From positions 5,706 through 69,705 of the forward strand of contig DAOTTQ010000058.1 in NCBI GenBank assembly GCA_034437555.1: a DNA stretch of 64,000 nt, written 5' to 3'. Source of the stretch: JANWYT01 sp034437555. Lineage in GTDB: Bacteria; Chloroflexota; Anaerolineae; Aggregatilineales; Phototrophicaceae. How positions within the stretch are numbered: position 1 is the first letter of the stretch; every line of letters starts with the position of its first letter. Shown here one piece after another: positions 17,110 to 25,861 of this stretch. Both the position numbers and the translations under genes were made by a program. The notes beneath the pieces were generated by a model that saw nothing but the letters and a program-made list of their open reading frames with translations, was not told the origin of the DNA and made no database searches.

Positions 17110-17739
17110 GTGTTAAAAGACACCCGTGTTCAGTATAACATTCGCGCGTTTCGCACACATCTTCGGTTGCCAGAAAATTGGGGCGTAACGACGTTTGAAC
17201 CCAAAGATTTTAGTGGTTTGGCACATTTAGAGGGCGCAAGTGATGCCATGCACACCCTAGAAACCACACTACTAAACGCTGTGCCACATGCGATTGCCTA
17301 TGCCAATTTGTTAAGTGTATATGATGTTCTCAACGCAATGTTTAAAGCTGCACTACTTAAAGCGAACCCGCAGATTGGTTTGCGCCCGCCTGAAGTGGCG
17401 TTTGCGGTAGCGGGCTTTGGTGACGCGTGTCGGGCTTATGCCTATGAGGTGCTACGCGCCCACGCCCAAAAACACCCCCTTCCCGTGTGGCAAGTGGTGT
17501 ATGACGACTGGTTACTACAAACCAAAGTCACTGCCACCGTCCCTTATACTTACACCCACGAAGGGACAGGGTGGCAAGTGTTTATTACCCATACTGTGTA
17601 TGGCAGGCGCGGTTTGTTCGTCAAAACCCCCGAAAACGAGTATGATGTAGAGGATACCAGCATTTCTTGCCCCGCCGAAGCATGGATGGGGCGGTTATTA
17701 ACACAGGTTAATCAGCTTATAGAGGGAGCTTTAATATGA
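17110..17739 (+). CDS. Hypothetical protein coupled to a metallo-hydrolase
   Basis: A 209-residue soluble protein of a family I do not recognise, starting with GTG. Helical N-terminal two-thirds (AYANLLSVYDVLNAMFKA near 75-92; DACRAYAYEVLRAHAQ near 105-120) are followed by a beta-rich stretch (about 130-185, with WQVVYDDW and WQVFITHTVYG). No signal peptide or membrane segment is present. Its stop overlaps the start of the following metallo-beta-lactamase-fold gene by four bases (ATGA), so the two are translationally coupled and probably share a pathway. Codon use resembles the neighbours. Confidence 0.75.
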   Translation: MLKDTRVQYNIRAFRTHLRLPENWGVTTFEPKDFSGLAHLEGASDAMHTLETTLLNAVPHAIAYANLLSVYDVLNAMFKAALLKANPQIGLRPPEVAFAVAGFGDACRAYAYEVLRAHAQKHPLPVWQVVYDDWLLQTKVTATVPYTYTHEGTGWQVFITHTVYGRRGLFVKTPENEYDVEDTSISCPAEAWMGRLLTQVNQLIEGALI

Positions 17740-18458
17740 CCAAATTAACAGCGCATGTACACGGCGTTTTAACGCTCGGCAAGCTCTTAAATGGCTATCT
17801 CATTGTCAACGGACAAGAAGTGACCATTATTGATGCAGGGGTGAGTGCGGGCTTTGTCAAAACAATTGAGAAAAAATTACAAGAGCTAGGGCTAGGGTGG
17901 TCAAACGTCACCAACATCCTCATCACACATAATCACCCCGACCACATTGGTGGGCTGGCAGAACTGCAAAAGCACACCAACGCTCCCACCCTGATTCATC
18001 GGCTAGATGCGTCAGTGGTGCGTGGCGAACAACCCCAACAAATGGCAGACCCAAGCACACTCGGTTTCTTTGGGCGCATTATGCAAAACGGTATGCGCTC
18101 TGGTAGCGGGAGTATTATTCCTGCCCGTGTGGATGGCACCTTTGATGATGGCGACACCCTTAACCAAGTGCTTCCCAATTTAACGGTGGTGCAATTGGAC
18201 GGGCATAGCTATGGGCAATCGGGCTTTTGGATTCCCGAAGAAAAAACGCTGATAGGGGGTGATGTCCTTATGAATTTTCCCATTATGGGGCTGGTGATGC
18301 CTGTACGTATTCCATCGGTAGATTGGGAGCGTGTGAAAGTATCTATTAAGCGCGTGGATGAATTGGGCGTAGAAAACTTACTGATGGGGCATGGCGCACC
18401 CCTCATTGGTAATGCCCACCAAGTGGTTCGCGCCCTTATTGCCAAAAAGCACTTGTAG
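17736..18458 (+). CDS. Metallo-beta-lactamase fold hydrolase
   Basis: A 240-residue soluble hydrolase. The metal signature THNHPDHIGG (HxHxDH) is at about residues 67-76, the next metal-binding His in LDGHSYGQSGFW near 153, the bridging Asp in GGDVLMNF near 176, and the last His in MGHGAPL near 221. All the ligands for a two-metal site are therefore present. The family is broad (glyoxalase II, thioesterase, phosphodiesterase and lactonase members), so the substrate is open. There is no signal peptide, so it is cytoplasmic and not a secreted beta-lactamase. It is coupled by a four-base overlap to the hypothetical gene before it. Confidence 0.9.
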   Translation: MTKLTAHVHGVLTLGKLLNGYLIVNGQEVTIIDAGVSAGFVKTIEKKLQELGLGWSNVTNILITHNHPDHIGGLAELQKHTNAPTLIHRLDASVVRGEQPQQMADPSTLGFFGRIMQNGMRSGSGSIIPARVDGTFDDGDTLNQVLPNLTVVQLDGHSYGQSGFWIPEEKTLIGGDVLMNFPIMGLVMPVRIPSVDWERVKVSIKRVDELGVENLLMGHGAPLIGNAHQVVRALIAKKHL

Positions 18459-18586
18459 GGAAGCCATCATTGATGCCCTTTTGTGGGCATAACAACATAA
18501 AAACGACCACTTGTTCAACCAAAAAGTTGTAATCGCGTTATACTATGTAAAATCTGCCGAATGAATAACGCTAAGGGAAGGTCTTT

Positions 18587-19978
18587 ATGGTAGAAGAAAG
18601 CAAGAAATCCACAGGCAAGACAAGCCCCACCGAAAACCCACCAAAAAGTGAGCCGACATCGCTCGAAAAGTTGGTGGAGGAAGTTGCGGCACAGGTAACA
18701 CTACCACCCGCCATTAAGGACATTAATCTTGACCCTACAAAAGATGACAACGCGCTGATTGCGGCATGGCGACGCTTTTTAGATTATGACCGAGTATCTA
18801 CAGACCAAAAGAAGCAATCCATTCGTATTCGTGAGTACATCATTGCCATTCAGCTTATCACGAGCGTGATTGCTATCTTGAGTTCTATTCTTATTTTGAA
18901 TGGTGCGCCCCAAACGATAAGTGATGGTATTCGGTTGGCACTCATCATTTTGCCCGTGATTAGTGTGGGCTTGATGAACTACTCCTCACAGTTTGCCTCT
19001 AGCACCGCCTGGATTGAGTACCGCGTGGGCGCAGAAACCATTCGCCAAAAAATCTATGAATATCGCATTGGTGCTGGCGAGTTCTTTCGTTTAGACCAGC
19101 GCAAAGCCCAAGAACGCTTGCTAGATGTCATTAACAAAGCCGACCAAAGAATTGATGAAGCCAATGCCACCCTGCCCTACATGAAGCCCATTGATGAGAG
19201 TAAGGCGATTGATAAAAACAAAATCAAGTACCGCATTCGCACCAAAACCGAAGCGGCTTTTGACCCAAACAACCCCTTGAAGCCTTTTGACGATGGCTTA
19301 AGCGCGTTGCCTGTACCCGATTACATTGATAACCGCGTGCGCAGTCAAATTGACTGGTATAGTGGGCGCATTGAACGCGACTATAAAGACATGCGTAACT
19401 ATCGCCTGACTGCGCTCTTGATTGCGGGGGCGGGGTCGGTGTTTGCGGCACTGGGGCAAAACCTTGAATCCATTGTAGCCATTACCACCGCCTTAGGGGT
19501 GGCGTATAACGCACGTGCTGATACGCGCATGTATGGTGCAACCTATGGCATTTTCCATTGGACAGCCAGCAAGCTGCGGATTGAGCTAAATAAGTGGGAC
19601 ATCCTAAGCGGTGAAGAACGCAAAGACCACGCCGTTCAAGCCCGTTTTGTGGCAAGCATGGAAAACATCTTTAGACGCGAGCAAAGTCTGTGGCGCAAGA
19701 GTGCCATTGATAGCCAACAACTTATTGACCGTTCCTTAAACAGTAACCTAAAATCGGGGGCGGGCAAGGAAATGATGGCGAAGCTGGCGTTAAAAGAAGA
19801 TGAAGTGGACGAGGACGACATCGACACACCTATCACCACCACCGGTGAGGAACTAACCGTACTTGTAACGGGCGAAACGCCCGTGGTGACGCTTCCCCCC
19901 ACATTGAATGGCTCAAACAGCGAATTTGAGCCGTTGCCTATTACCGATGATGAGGACGTAGAAGCCCCCAAAGGCTAA
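18587..19978 (+). CDS. Membrane protein with two DUF4231/SLATT-like units
   Basis: A 463-residue protein with a charged N-terminus (1-60) and two membrane-helix pairs. The first pair is at about 83-102 and 111-133, followed by the block NYSSQFASSTAWIEYRVGAETIRQKIYEYR. The second is at about 270-290 and 293-312, followed by AYNARADTRMYGATYGIFHWTAS. The two-helix-then-long-helix arrangement, ending with a basic helical stretch, is that of DUF4231/SLATT proteins, which have been proposed as pore-forming effectors in nucleotide-signalling conflict systems. No nucleotide-generating enzyme or sensor adjoins it here. The last 65 residues are acidic and low-complexity. An AAGGGAAGG lies just upstream of the ATG. 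Confidence 0.75.
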   Translation: MVEESKKSTGKTSPTENPPKSEPTSLEKLVEEVAAQVTLPPAIKDINLDPTKDDNALIAAWRRFLDYDRVSTDQKKQSIRIREYIIAIQLITSVIAILSSILILNGAPQTISDGIRLALIILPVISVGLMNYSSQFASSTAWIEYRVGAETIRQKIYEYRIGAGEFFRLDQRKAQERLLDVINKADQRIDEANATLPYMKPIDESKAIDKNKIKYRIRTKTEAAFDPNNPLKPFDDGLSALPVPDYIDNRVRSQIDWYSGRIERDYKDMRNYRLTALLIAGAGSVFAALGQNLESIVAITTALGVAYNARADTRMYGATYGIFHWTASKLRIELNKWDILSGEERKDHAVQARFVASMENIFRREQSLWRKSAIDSQQLIDRSLNSNLKSGAGKEMMAKLALKEDEVDEDDIDTPITTTGEELTVLVTGETPVVTLPPTLNGSNSEFEPLPITDDEDVEAPKG

Positions 19979-19988
19979 AACACGACAC

Positions 19989-20020
19989 AAAAGGGCATCC
20001 CATAGTAGGATGCCCTTTTT
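19989..20020 (+). terminator. Rho-independent terminator after the DUF4231-like gene
   Basis: A perfect 12-bp stem (AAAAGGGCATCC with its complement) around a seven-base loop ends in a T-run. It lies 10 bases after the stop codon at 19978 and may also work from the minus strand because of the leading A-run. Confidence 0.85.
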
Positions 20021-20112
20021 GGTATTTTAGGATGTGTGTCAAAACACAAAAAACGAATATCCCTACAAACTCTCTTTATAAAATGCCGTGTGTAAGGACG
20101 CGCTTTCTAGGT

Positions 20113-21372
20113 TTATAGTGCCGATAGCTTAACCACTTCGGGGGTGGGTACGCCCGGATAAGGGTCTGTTCGGTTAATTTTTGCGACAACATAAAATAAA
20201 ATCACGCGCAAAGACCCCAAAATGGGTACAATTAAGAACGCACCCAACGCGCCCCCTAATGCCGTACCAATAAAGATACCAATGATGATGGCAGGCAATG
20301 GCAAGGACACCGCATCCCCAATAATCTTAGGCGCAACCACATTCCAAATCACTTGTGTCCACAGCAAGTTGATTCCCACGACCAATAGCGCAAAGACGAT
20401 GTTATTCATCCCCACAAATACGCTCGACCCCTGAATAAGAGGCACTAAGCCCAGCGGCACAAGTGCAATAAAACCGCCGATGGTAGGAATAAGTGAGATA
20501 AGCGCAACCACCATCGCCACCAAAAGTGGTTGGCTTACGCCCATAAGCAAAAGCTGAATATATGTCAGTAGCCCAATGATAAAGCCAACCGTGAGTTGCC
20601 CCTTAAAGAAGCCGTTCCACACAGTGCTTAGGCGATTCATGAGAATGGAAAATTCGCGTTGATACGCAGGCGACACCGATTTTAGCGTCATGCTTTCGTA
20701 GTTGGGCAAGTCCATCAAAATCAAGAACGACAAGAACAATGCCAACAACGTTGTAGAGGCTAAAGACCCCACAGAACCCAAGAAAGAAGCCAGCGTAGCG
20801 GTAACAAACGTGACCACGCCCCCAATGTCAAAGGGGGCTTGTTCTTGTAGGCGTTGCCCCGCCACCACAGCATCAGCCGTCCCCAGTAACAAATCACGCA
20901 AGGGCGCAAGTAATGGGTTAATGTTTATGGTGATGCCCACAATGACGATAAACCCTTGTTCTGGGGTATAGGTGTCTAGAAACACGCGAAACTCTTCATA
21001 ACGGGTTTGAAAGTCTAGCGTTAGGCTAATAATACCTTGCAATGCGTTTGGCAAAACTGCCAGCGTTAAAAAGAGAATCGCAGCCAAAAGAAGCAGGTAA
21101 ACCAGCACCACAGACCCGCCAAACGTTAGCGTTGTTTGTTTTGCAACAATGCGTGCAGGCACTTGAATTAAAAAAGCTAGCAGTGCTGTGGTAATGACTA
21201 ACGTTAGCACAGGCAGCAAAAACGTTAAAGCAAACACTACCGCAACTACCAGGCTAACGCTGGCAAGCTGGCGTGTAAAGGAAGTCCATTCGGGCTGATA
21301 GCCTTCGGTTTGGGGGAAGGCATATTCTGTTAAAAGGGTATCTATGGGCGGGGGTGATTCTGGGTTTTCCAT
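20113..21372 (-). CDS. AI-2E family transporter (UPF0118/PerM type)
   Basis: A 419-residue integral membrane protein of the AI-2E/PerM family. A helix pair is at about 32-75, a third helix at about 82-108, then an extracytoplasmic region (about 115-195) and a C-terminal bundle of about five helices (200-400). Family blocks PTIGGFIALVPLGLVPL (about 300) and IIIGIFIGTALGGALGAFL (about 370) are present. Members include TqsA, implicated in autoinducer-2 export, and Na+/H+ antiporters, so the transported species cannot be named. It stands alone, divergent from the HEAT-Yip1 gene across a 162-base gap. Confidence 0.92.
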   Translation of the reverse strand: MENPESPPPIDTLLTEYAFPQTEGYQPEWTSFTRQLASVSLVVAVVFALTFLLPVLTLVITTALLAFLIQVPARIVAKQTTLTFGGSVVLVYLLLLAAILFLTLAVLPNALQGIISLTLDFQTRYEEFRVFLDTYTPEQGFIVIVGITININPLLAPLRDLLLGTADAVVAGQRLQEQAPFDIGGVVTFVTATLASFLGSVGSLASTTLLALFLSFLILMDLPNYESMTLKSVSPAYQREFSILMNRLSTVWNGFFKGQLTVGFIIGLLTYIQLLLMGVSQPLLVAMVVALISLIPTIGGFIALVPLGLVPLIQGSSVFVGMNNIVFALLVVGINLLWTQVIWNVVAPKIIGDAVSLPLPAIIIGIFIGTALGGALGAFLIVPILGSLRVILFYVVAKINRTDPYPGVPTPEVVKLSAL

Positions 21373-21534
21373 CTTTACATTTGTCCTTTGATGACCTTAA
21401 TTACAAATCACTATATCCTAAGTTTGGCAAACGCGCTATCCCCCTAGAAACTGGGTATTTGCGCACTTGTACACCTTAGAATAGACTTAAAGCGTGGAGT
21501 TAGTACGCTAAATAAGAAAAGAGATGACGAGCGC

Positions 21535-22761
21535 ATGACACCAGAAATTTCACGCTTACTAGACAGTTCAAATCCGCAAGACCGCAAACGCGCTATTAAG
21601 CTCATGGCGCAGTCCGCCGATAGTGCAGCGTTGCCCTATCTCGCCGCCCTCTACAAAACCGATAGCGACCCTGAAATCCGTGATTTGGCGGTACAAGCAG
21701 GGCGTTACATTCGTAAGCAACAAGAAGAGGTAAAATGGCAGGGCAAGCCTCCCAAAGAAGGCACACCCGCCGAAGAACCCAAAGAAGAAGTGCGCGTTTC
21801 TGAAGGTGACCGTCGCCGTAGCCAAGAACTAATCGATCGTGCGATGCAACGCGACATTGCCAACGACAAGCGTGGGGCGTTTGAACTGGCACAAAAAGCC
21901 GTCAAAATTAACCCCAACATTGTCAATGAAGCCTACTACGGGGGCATCATTAGCGATATTACGGGACAACGGGGCGAGGACGCGCTCGAAGTGCTATTGG
22001 GCGGTAAAGACAAGCCCAAACGCAAAAATGATATGGGTGGCACAGAAAGTGAAGTCACTTGGGGCGATGCCCTCTTAAATTTGGTGATTATTGGTGTGGT
22101 TATTGGTGGCGCAACTATTGTGGCAAATATCTTGTTGCCCCTCTTGCTTCAGCCCATTACCTCCCGCCTTTTAGAAGCCATTGCCAATAATCCTGGCAGC
22201 CCCTTTGTTCGAGGAATCACAGAAAATTTGGGGGCGTTCTACGCGCTCTCTACGGCAGATGTTCCTACGAGCGTTATTTCGGGTTTGTCGGCAGGGGTGC
22301 AAATTATCTTTAGCATCCTCATCGGCTATACGTTTTTACACTTTGTCGCCAAGTTCTTAATGGGTGGCGATGGCACATTCCCCGAACTGATTCAGCACAC
22401 TACCATCTATCAATTGGTCACGGGGGTGGTAGGCATTTTTGGCGGGTATCTGGTGGTTTATCTGTACGTCAACAATAGGTTTGGTGCCATTATTGGGCTA
22501 AGCAATGGCACACTTGCCCCATCTAATTATGACCCATCGTTGGGAGGGGGCGTTTTAAGCGGAACGGGGCTATTGTCTCTGCTTGGGTTTATCTCTATTT
22601 TCTGGTTTGCCAGTGCCATTGGTAAAGCCTATCGCTTTAGCACCACCAAGGGATGCTTAACCATTGTTGCCGTAGGCATTGTAGCGGCTCTATTATTGTG
22701 TGGGCTAAGTGCCGTATTTGGGGCATCTCTCGCCAGCCTAACGGGTGGGTTTACGCCCTAA
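21535..22761 (+). CDS. HEAT-repeat and Yip1-type membrane protein
   Basis: A 408-residue fusion. Residues 1-62 form one or two HEAT-like helical hairpins (RKRAIKLMAQSADSAALPYLA, then DPEIRDLAVQAGRYI, read as a repeat pair). Residues 63-170 are charged, with a TPR-like helix pair (RGAFELAQKAVKINPN). Residues 180-405 carry about five membrane helices with a Yip1-type arrangement, including a GDGTFPELIQHTTIYQLV loop that is nearly repeated in the next gene. The next gene is a shorter Yip1-type protein on the same strand after a hairpin. Yip1-type proteins in bacteria are of unknown function. Confidence 0.8.
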   Translation: MTPEISRLLDSSNPQDRKRAIKLMAQSADSAALPYLAALYKTDSDPEIRDLAVQAGRYIRKQQEEVKWQGKPPKEGTPAEEPKEEVRVSEGDRRRSQELIDRAMQRDIANDKRGAFELAQKAVKINPNIVNEAYYGGIISDITGQRGEDALEVLLGGKDKPKRKNDMGGTESEVTWGDALLNLVIIGVVIGGATIVANILLPLLLQPITSRLLEAIANNPGSPFVRGITENLGAFYALSTADVPTSVISGLSAGVQIIFSILIGYTFLHFVAKFLMGGDGTFPELIQHTTIYQLVTGVVGIFGGYLVVYLYVNNRFGAIIGLSNGTLAPSNYDPSLGGGVLSGTGLLSLLGFISIFWFASAIGKAYRFSTTKGCLTIVAVGIVAALLLCGLSAVFGASLASLTGGFTP

Positions 22762-22777
22762 TGTGTTGTACCTATTT

Positions 22778-22805
22778 CACAAGAGAGCAGTGATGCTCTC
22801 TTGTG
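22778..22805 (+). terminator. Stem-loop between two Yip1-type genes
   Basis: A perfect 12-bp stem (CACAAGAGAGCA with its complement) closes a four-base loop (GTGA) 16 bases after a stop codon. No T-run follows, so it may only partly terminate transcription or may stabilise the upstream message. Confidence 0.6.
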
Positions 22806-22870
22806 TGAGCATGGGTGTTCTGTATGTAGTGGCGCATTATAGAGTGGGATAGAAAGAAAAAGAGGCACAC

Positions 22871-23644
22871 ATGCCATTTCAAGACGACAACGACTTTTAC
22901 AACCTTATCGGGGGCAAGCCCCTTCGTGATGCGCCGATTGACCTACCAATCGAGAAAAAGAAGCGCGAAACGCAAGCCTCACGCCAAGATGCGCTGTTTA
23001 TGCTAGGGGTGGTTACGCTGGTTTTCTTTGTTACGCTGTGCATTGTAGGATGGGGCTTAGGCTCTGGAGTAGATGCGTTTTTAAGGAACCTCTCAAACAC
23101 TAGCAGTGAACTAAACACGACAGGCTATATTGCCGTTAATGAGCTAATTAACACGGTTAGAGGGTTTACGGGCTTGTTTATCGTGGTCTCTGCGGGCGTA
23201 ACAACGATGCTCTTTTTGGTGTTTTACCTGCTGTATACGGTCATTGTGCATCAAATTGCTACCCGTGTGATGCACGGTGATGGCACATGGTCAAACCTTG
23301 TGTACCATATTGCCATCCCTGACCTTGTGTATAGTGTGCTGGCGGTGCTGTTTTATTGGGGAGTTTTACACTGGTTCTTCTTCGACTATGTTGCCAACAT
23401 TGCTGTTGTAACGTCGCCTAACTTTATGCAAGACTATCAAAACGGCTTCTTACTTCCCATAATTTTAAATTGGGTGGGCTTTTTTGTGTGGGGCGCGATA
23501 GTTGCACGGCGCATTGGCAAAGCCTATCTGCTAGACACAAGCACAGGCTTTATGACGGTGCTTTTATCTTCTACGGGGATGGGCATTATCGGCGGGTTTA
23601 TGGGGTTTTTCCTGGCGATATTCTTTATCGGCATCCTGTTTTAG
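22871..23644 (+). CDS. Yip1-type membrane protein
   Basis: A 257-residue membrane protein with a charged cytoplasmic N-terminus (1-38) and about five helices (45-70, 98-130, 148-172, 193-212, 225-255). It shares with the preceding gene the loop GDGTWSNLVYHIAIPDLVYS and the IGKAYLLDTSTG block before the last helix (IGKAYRFSTTKG in the neighbour), so the two genes are paralogues, the earlier one having gained a HEAT-type head. An AGAGG ribosome-binding site lies six bases before the ATG. Function unknown. Confidence 0.78.
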   Translation: MPFQDDNDFYNLIGGKPLRDAPIDLPIEKKKRETQASRQDALFMLGVVTLVFFVTLCIVGWGLGSGVDAFLRNLSNTSSELNTTGYIAVNELINTVRGFTGLFIVVSAGVTTMLFLVFYLLYTVIVHQIATRVMHGDGTWSNLVYHIAIPDLVYSVLAVLFYWGVLHWFFFDYVANIAVVTSPNFMQDYQNGFLLPIILNWVGFFVWGAIVARRIGKAYLLDTSTGFMTVLLSSTGMGIIGGFMGFFLAIFFIGILF

Positions 23645-23712
23645 CGCAATCTGGGGTTCTGGGATAAAATCGTCAAGCGGGTTCACACTAGAATGATGAA
23701 GGATAACAGGCT

Positions 23713-24150
23713 ATGCAACTAACACTAGAAGACATTGGCGGGTTTTTGAAGAAAGTTCCCCTCTTTAGAGGACTAAGCGATTCGCACCTTAAACGCATTG
23801 CCAGGCGCGTACGTGAACGCGAATTTACCGAAGGTGACGCGGTGCTAAAGCAAGGCGAGCTAGGCATTGGGCTATTTGTAATTGTGGATGGCGACGCAAA
23901 AGTAATTCGCAAGCTGGATGATGGCACAGAACGCGAACTAGACACGCTAACCAACACCGACTTCTTTGGTGAACTATCGCTCTTAGATGATGCCAGCCGT
24001 GTTGCCAGCATTGTTGCAGTTACAAAATTGCGTTGCCTTGCCCTGACCAAACTCGACTTTTTAGAAGAGCTAGACCGTGAGCCACAAATGGCAGTTACCA
24101 TGCTAAGAGAAATGGCAATGCGCTTTAGAAGAATTGTCTCCTCGATGTAA
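23713..24150 (+). CDS. Single-domain cyclic nucleotide-binding protein
   Basis: A 145-residue protein made of one cyclic-nucleotide-binding domain (about residues 10-135). FLKKVPLFRGLSDSHLKRIA opens it, and the phosphate-binding cassette reads FFGELSLLDDASRVAS (about 80-95), with the Gly-Glu and Arg that hold the cyclic phosphate intact. There is no helix-turn-helix, so unlike CRP it should not bind DNA itself; it probably acts by binding a partner protein. It lies 68 bases after the Yip1-type gene on the same strand and is convergent with the binding-protein gene. Confidence 0.9.
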   Translation: MQLTLEDIGGFLKKVPLFRGLSDSHLKRIARRVREREFTEGDAVLKQGELGIGLFVIVDGDAKVIRKLDDGTERELDTLTNTDFFGELSLLDDASRVASIVAVTKLRCLALTKLDFLEELDREPQMAVTMLREMAMRFRRIVSSM

Positions 24151-24154
24151 AAAA

Positions 24155-24184
24155 TGGGCGCACAAGACAAATCCTGTGCGCCCA
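24155..24184 (-). terminator. Terminator shared by the cNMP-binding and ABC binding-protein genes
   Basis: A 10-bp stem (TGGGCGCACA with its complement) around a ten-base loop lies between convergent stop codons. On the minus strand it is followed by TTTTTT, a clear Rho-independent signature for the ABC binding-protein gene. Confidence 0.8.
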
Positions 24185-24237
24185 ACTCCATTCAAAACAA
24201 CATCCGTTTTTGGTGGATGGTAATTCCCTAAAGGGTG

Positions 24238-25437
24238 TTAATCGGCAAGTTTTACCGTGTAAATCAGTTCATATTCGGGCAGTAAATCGGGATACAGCAC
24301 CTTAATGAGGTCTGCCAACAGGTCTTGAGGGTTGTTGATGCCATTTTCATAGTAATCATTACCCCCGTTGGCGTTCACACGCGCCCCATTGGTAAACACA
24401 TTCCCCGTCTGCAACGCCACAAAGTCGGCATAGCGTTCATCTTGCGCCAATAGGTCAGTGAGGCTAGTTACGCCAAAGCTGGCAGGAATCCATACATTGG
24501 CTGCTAAGCCCGCTTCATATACCACTTCAAAATCAAACGGCACACTGCCATTTACGTCCGCCACGTTGGGGTCATCAGCAAGGATAAGGTTTGCGCCTGC
24601 ATCCCGAACAAGCGTTGCAACATAGGTGTTTGCGCCCGGCACTAGCCACGCGCCCGAATACCCCAAAAAGCTATCCCACAATAGGCTAGGGCGTTCTTCT
24701 GTGGGGATGTCTGCAACCAATGCCACCAGCGCGTTATATTCTTCTGATTTGGTGTCAAAAAGCGTTTGGGCATCGCCGTCTGCGTTCAAAAAGGCTGCCG
24801 TAAACTTCACCCATTCGGCTTGCCCCAAGGGGGTATTTTCAACGTAATCGGCGGCAACAGCCACGTTAATGCCCGCTTCTAATAGCACAGGATGTGCGTC
24901 ATATTCGGGGCTACCACTGGCATTAACAATCACCAAGTCGGGTTCGGCATCCAGCACCGCTTCCACGTTTACGCCACTACCAAAGCCCACTTCTAGCAAT
25001 TGCCCCGCGTCAAATTTTTCAATAACGCTCTGTGTGCTAGTGTACAAAATGCTATCCACGCCAATAAGTGCGTCCACTAAGCCCAGTTCGGCAAGGTGGG
25101 GTAAAAACGTGGTAGACATGGTAATCACTTTATTGGTTGGCACTTCAACAATCAGCGCACCCTCAAAGCCTTCTGGGGCGGGTGTGCCACATTGCACCAA
25201 CACATATACAAAGCCATCGTCGGGGGTAGACCCCGCAAAAGGCGCAAGCACTTCCATCACCTTATAGTTGTTAAAATAGGTGATTGTAAAGCCTGTAGCA
25301 TAGTCTACGGTGGCTTTGTTTGGGAAGTAATCGGTGGATGCGTCATAGTCTGTGACACATTCGGCGGGTGCTTGCGCCCAGACAGAACCCACGCTGAGGA
25401 GCGCAAGCACAAGCAAAAGCAATACGGTTTTCTTCAT
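24238..25437 (-). CDS. ABC transporter substrate-binding protein, cobalamin/iron-siderophore type (BtuF-like)
   Basis: A 399-residue exported binding protein (signal peptide 1-21, ending SVWAQA). After about 85 residues particular to this protein, the helical-backbone binding fold starts with the strand VPTNKVITMSTTFLPHLAEL (about 100-119), continues with DALIGVDS and the EAVLDAEPDLVIVN block, and ends with a helix near 375-395. This is the class III type used for vitamin B12 and ferric siderophores. The cobalamin riboswitch directly upstream argues strongly for a corrinoid ligand. No permease or ATPase gene lies beside it in the window. The long N-terminal extension beyond the signal peptide is unusual. 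A GGGGGAAAT stretch serves as ribosome-binding site. Confidence 0.85.
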   Translation of the reverse strand: MKKTVLLLLVLALLSVGSVWAQAPAECVTDYDASTDYFPNKATVDYATGFTITYFNNYKVMEVLAPFAGSTPDDGFVYVLVQCGTPAPEGFEGALIVEVPTNKVITMSTTFLPHLAELGLVDALIGVDSILYTSTQSVIEKFDAGQLLEVGFGSGVNVEAVLDAEPDLVIVNASGSPEYDAHPVLLEAGINVAVAADYVENTPLGQAEWVKFTAAFLNADGDAQTLFDTKSEEYNALVALVADIPTEERPSLLWDSFLGYSGAWLVPGANTYVATLVRDAGANLILADDPNVADVNGSVPFDFEVVYEAGLAANVWIPASFGVTSLTDLLAQDERYADFVALQTGNVFTNGARVNANGGNDYYENGINNPQDLLADLIKVLYPDLLPEYELIYTVKLAD

Positions 25438-25530
25438 GGTATTTCCCCCTGTAAGAGAGTTAAACGAATAAAGTCACTCATCGCAGAAAGAACGCGCCGC
25501 CACGAAAAAAGTAACCTTTGCCAAAAATGC

Positions 25531-25553
25531 AAAAAGCCCGCATAAGGGCGGGC
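25531..25553 (-). terminator. Terminator in the expression platform of the cobalamin riboswitch
   Basis: On the minus strand GCCCGC, a six-base loop and GCGGGC are followed by TTTTT. An 8-bp complement pair (CCTTTGCC at 25568-25561 and GGCAAAGG at 25522-25515) encloses the hairpin and could stabilise it or compete with it. The position between aptamer and start codon fits transcription-termination control. Confidence 0.75.
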
Positions 25554-25620
25554 AGAAGGGGGCAAAGGAAAACCCATTCACGCTCGCTACCTCTTTCCAC
25601 GAAGGTAACAAAAGCCATTT

Positions 25621-25710
25621 AAGAAAGGTGGGTAATCGGACTTCGCCAAAGGGCGTTACCGTTGCGGGACAGCGTTGGATTTGCACCAACTTCCCCCAGA
25701 CACTTTCTTT
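25621..25710 (-). ncRNA. Cobalamin riboswitch aptamer
   Basis: Read on the minus strand, the segment shows the B12-box core: GGGGGAAGTTGGTGCAAATC, then CCAACGCTGTCCCGCAACGG, then GCGAAGTCCGATTACCCAC. These match the conserved GGGAA..GGTGnnAATCC..GCnGnCCCGCAAC..AGTCnGAnnACC elements. A closing stem pairs AAGAAAG (about 25709-25703) with CTTTCTT (about 25627-25621). The GGTAAC of the loop after CCCGCAAC can pair with a GTTACC about 60 bases downstream, the position of the regulatory kissing loop. It precedes the BtuF-like gene, so high cobalamin should lower its expression. The whole leader between 25438 and about 25770 is accounted for by aptamer plus terminator. Confidence 0.9.
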
Positions 25711-25815
25711 AAGGTATGGCGTGATTGTAAGGGGCATTACCCCAAAACACAAGAGGCTTGTACATCCTTTAACGGAAATTTATCAGTTTTCTGTTTGCAA
25801 GTTAGCATGATGCGC

Positions 25816-25821
25816 TATAAT
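25816..25821 (+). promoter_or_regulatory. Probable -10 element of the receiver-kinase gene
   Basis: A consensus TATAAT lies 40 bases before the start at 25862. The best upstream partner is TTGCAA at 25795-25800, only 15 bases away, so the -35 assignment is weak. Confidence 0.4.
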
Positions 25822-25861
25822 AAACGGGAAACAAACAAAACAACCGTCGGGAAGAATACTC

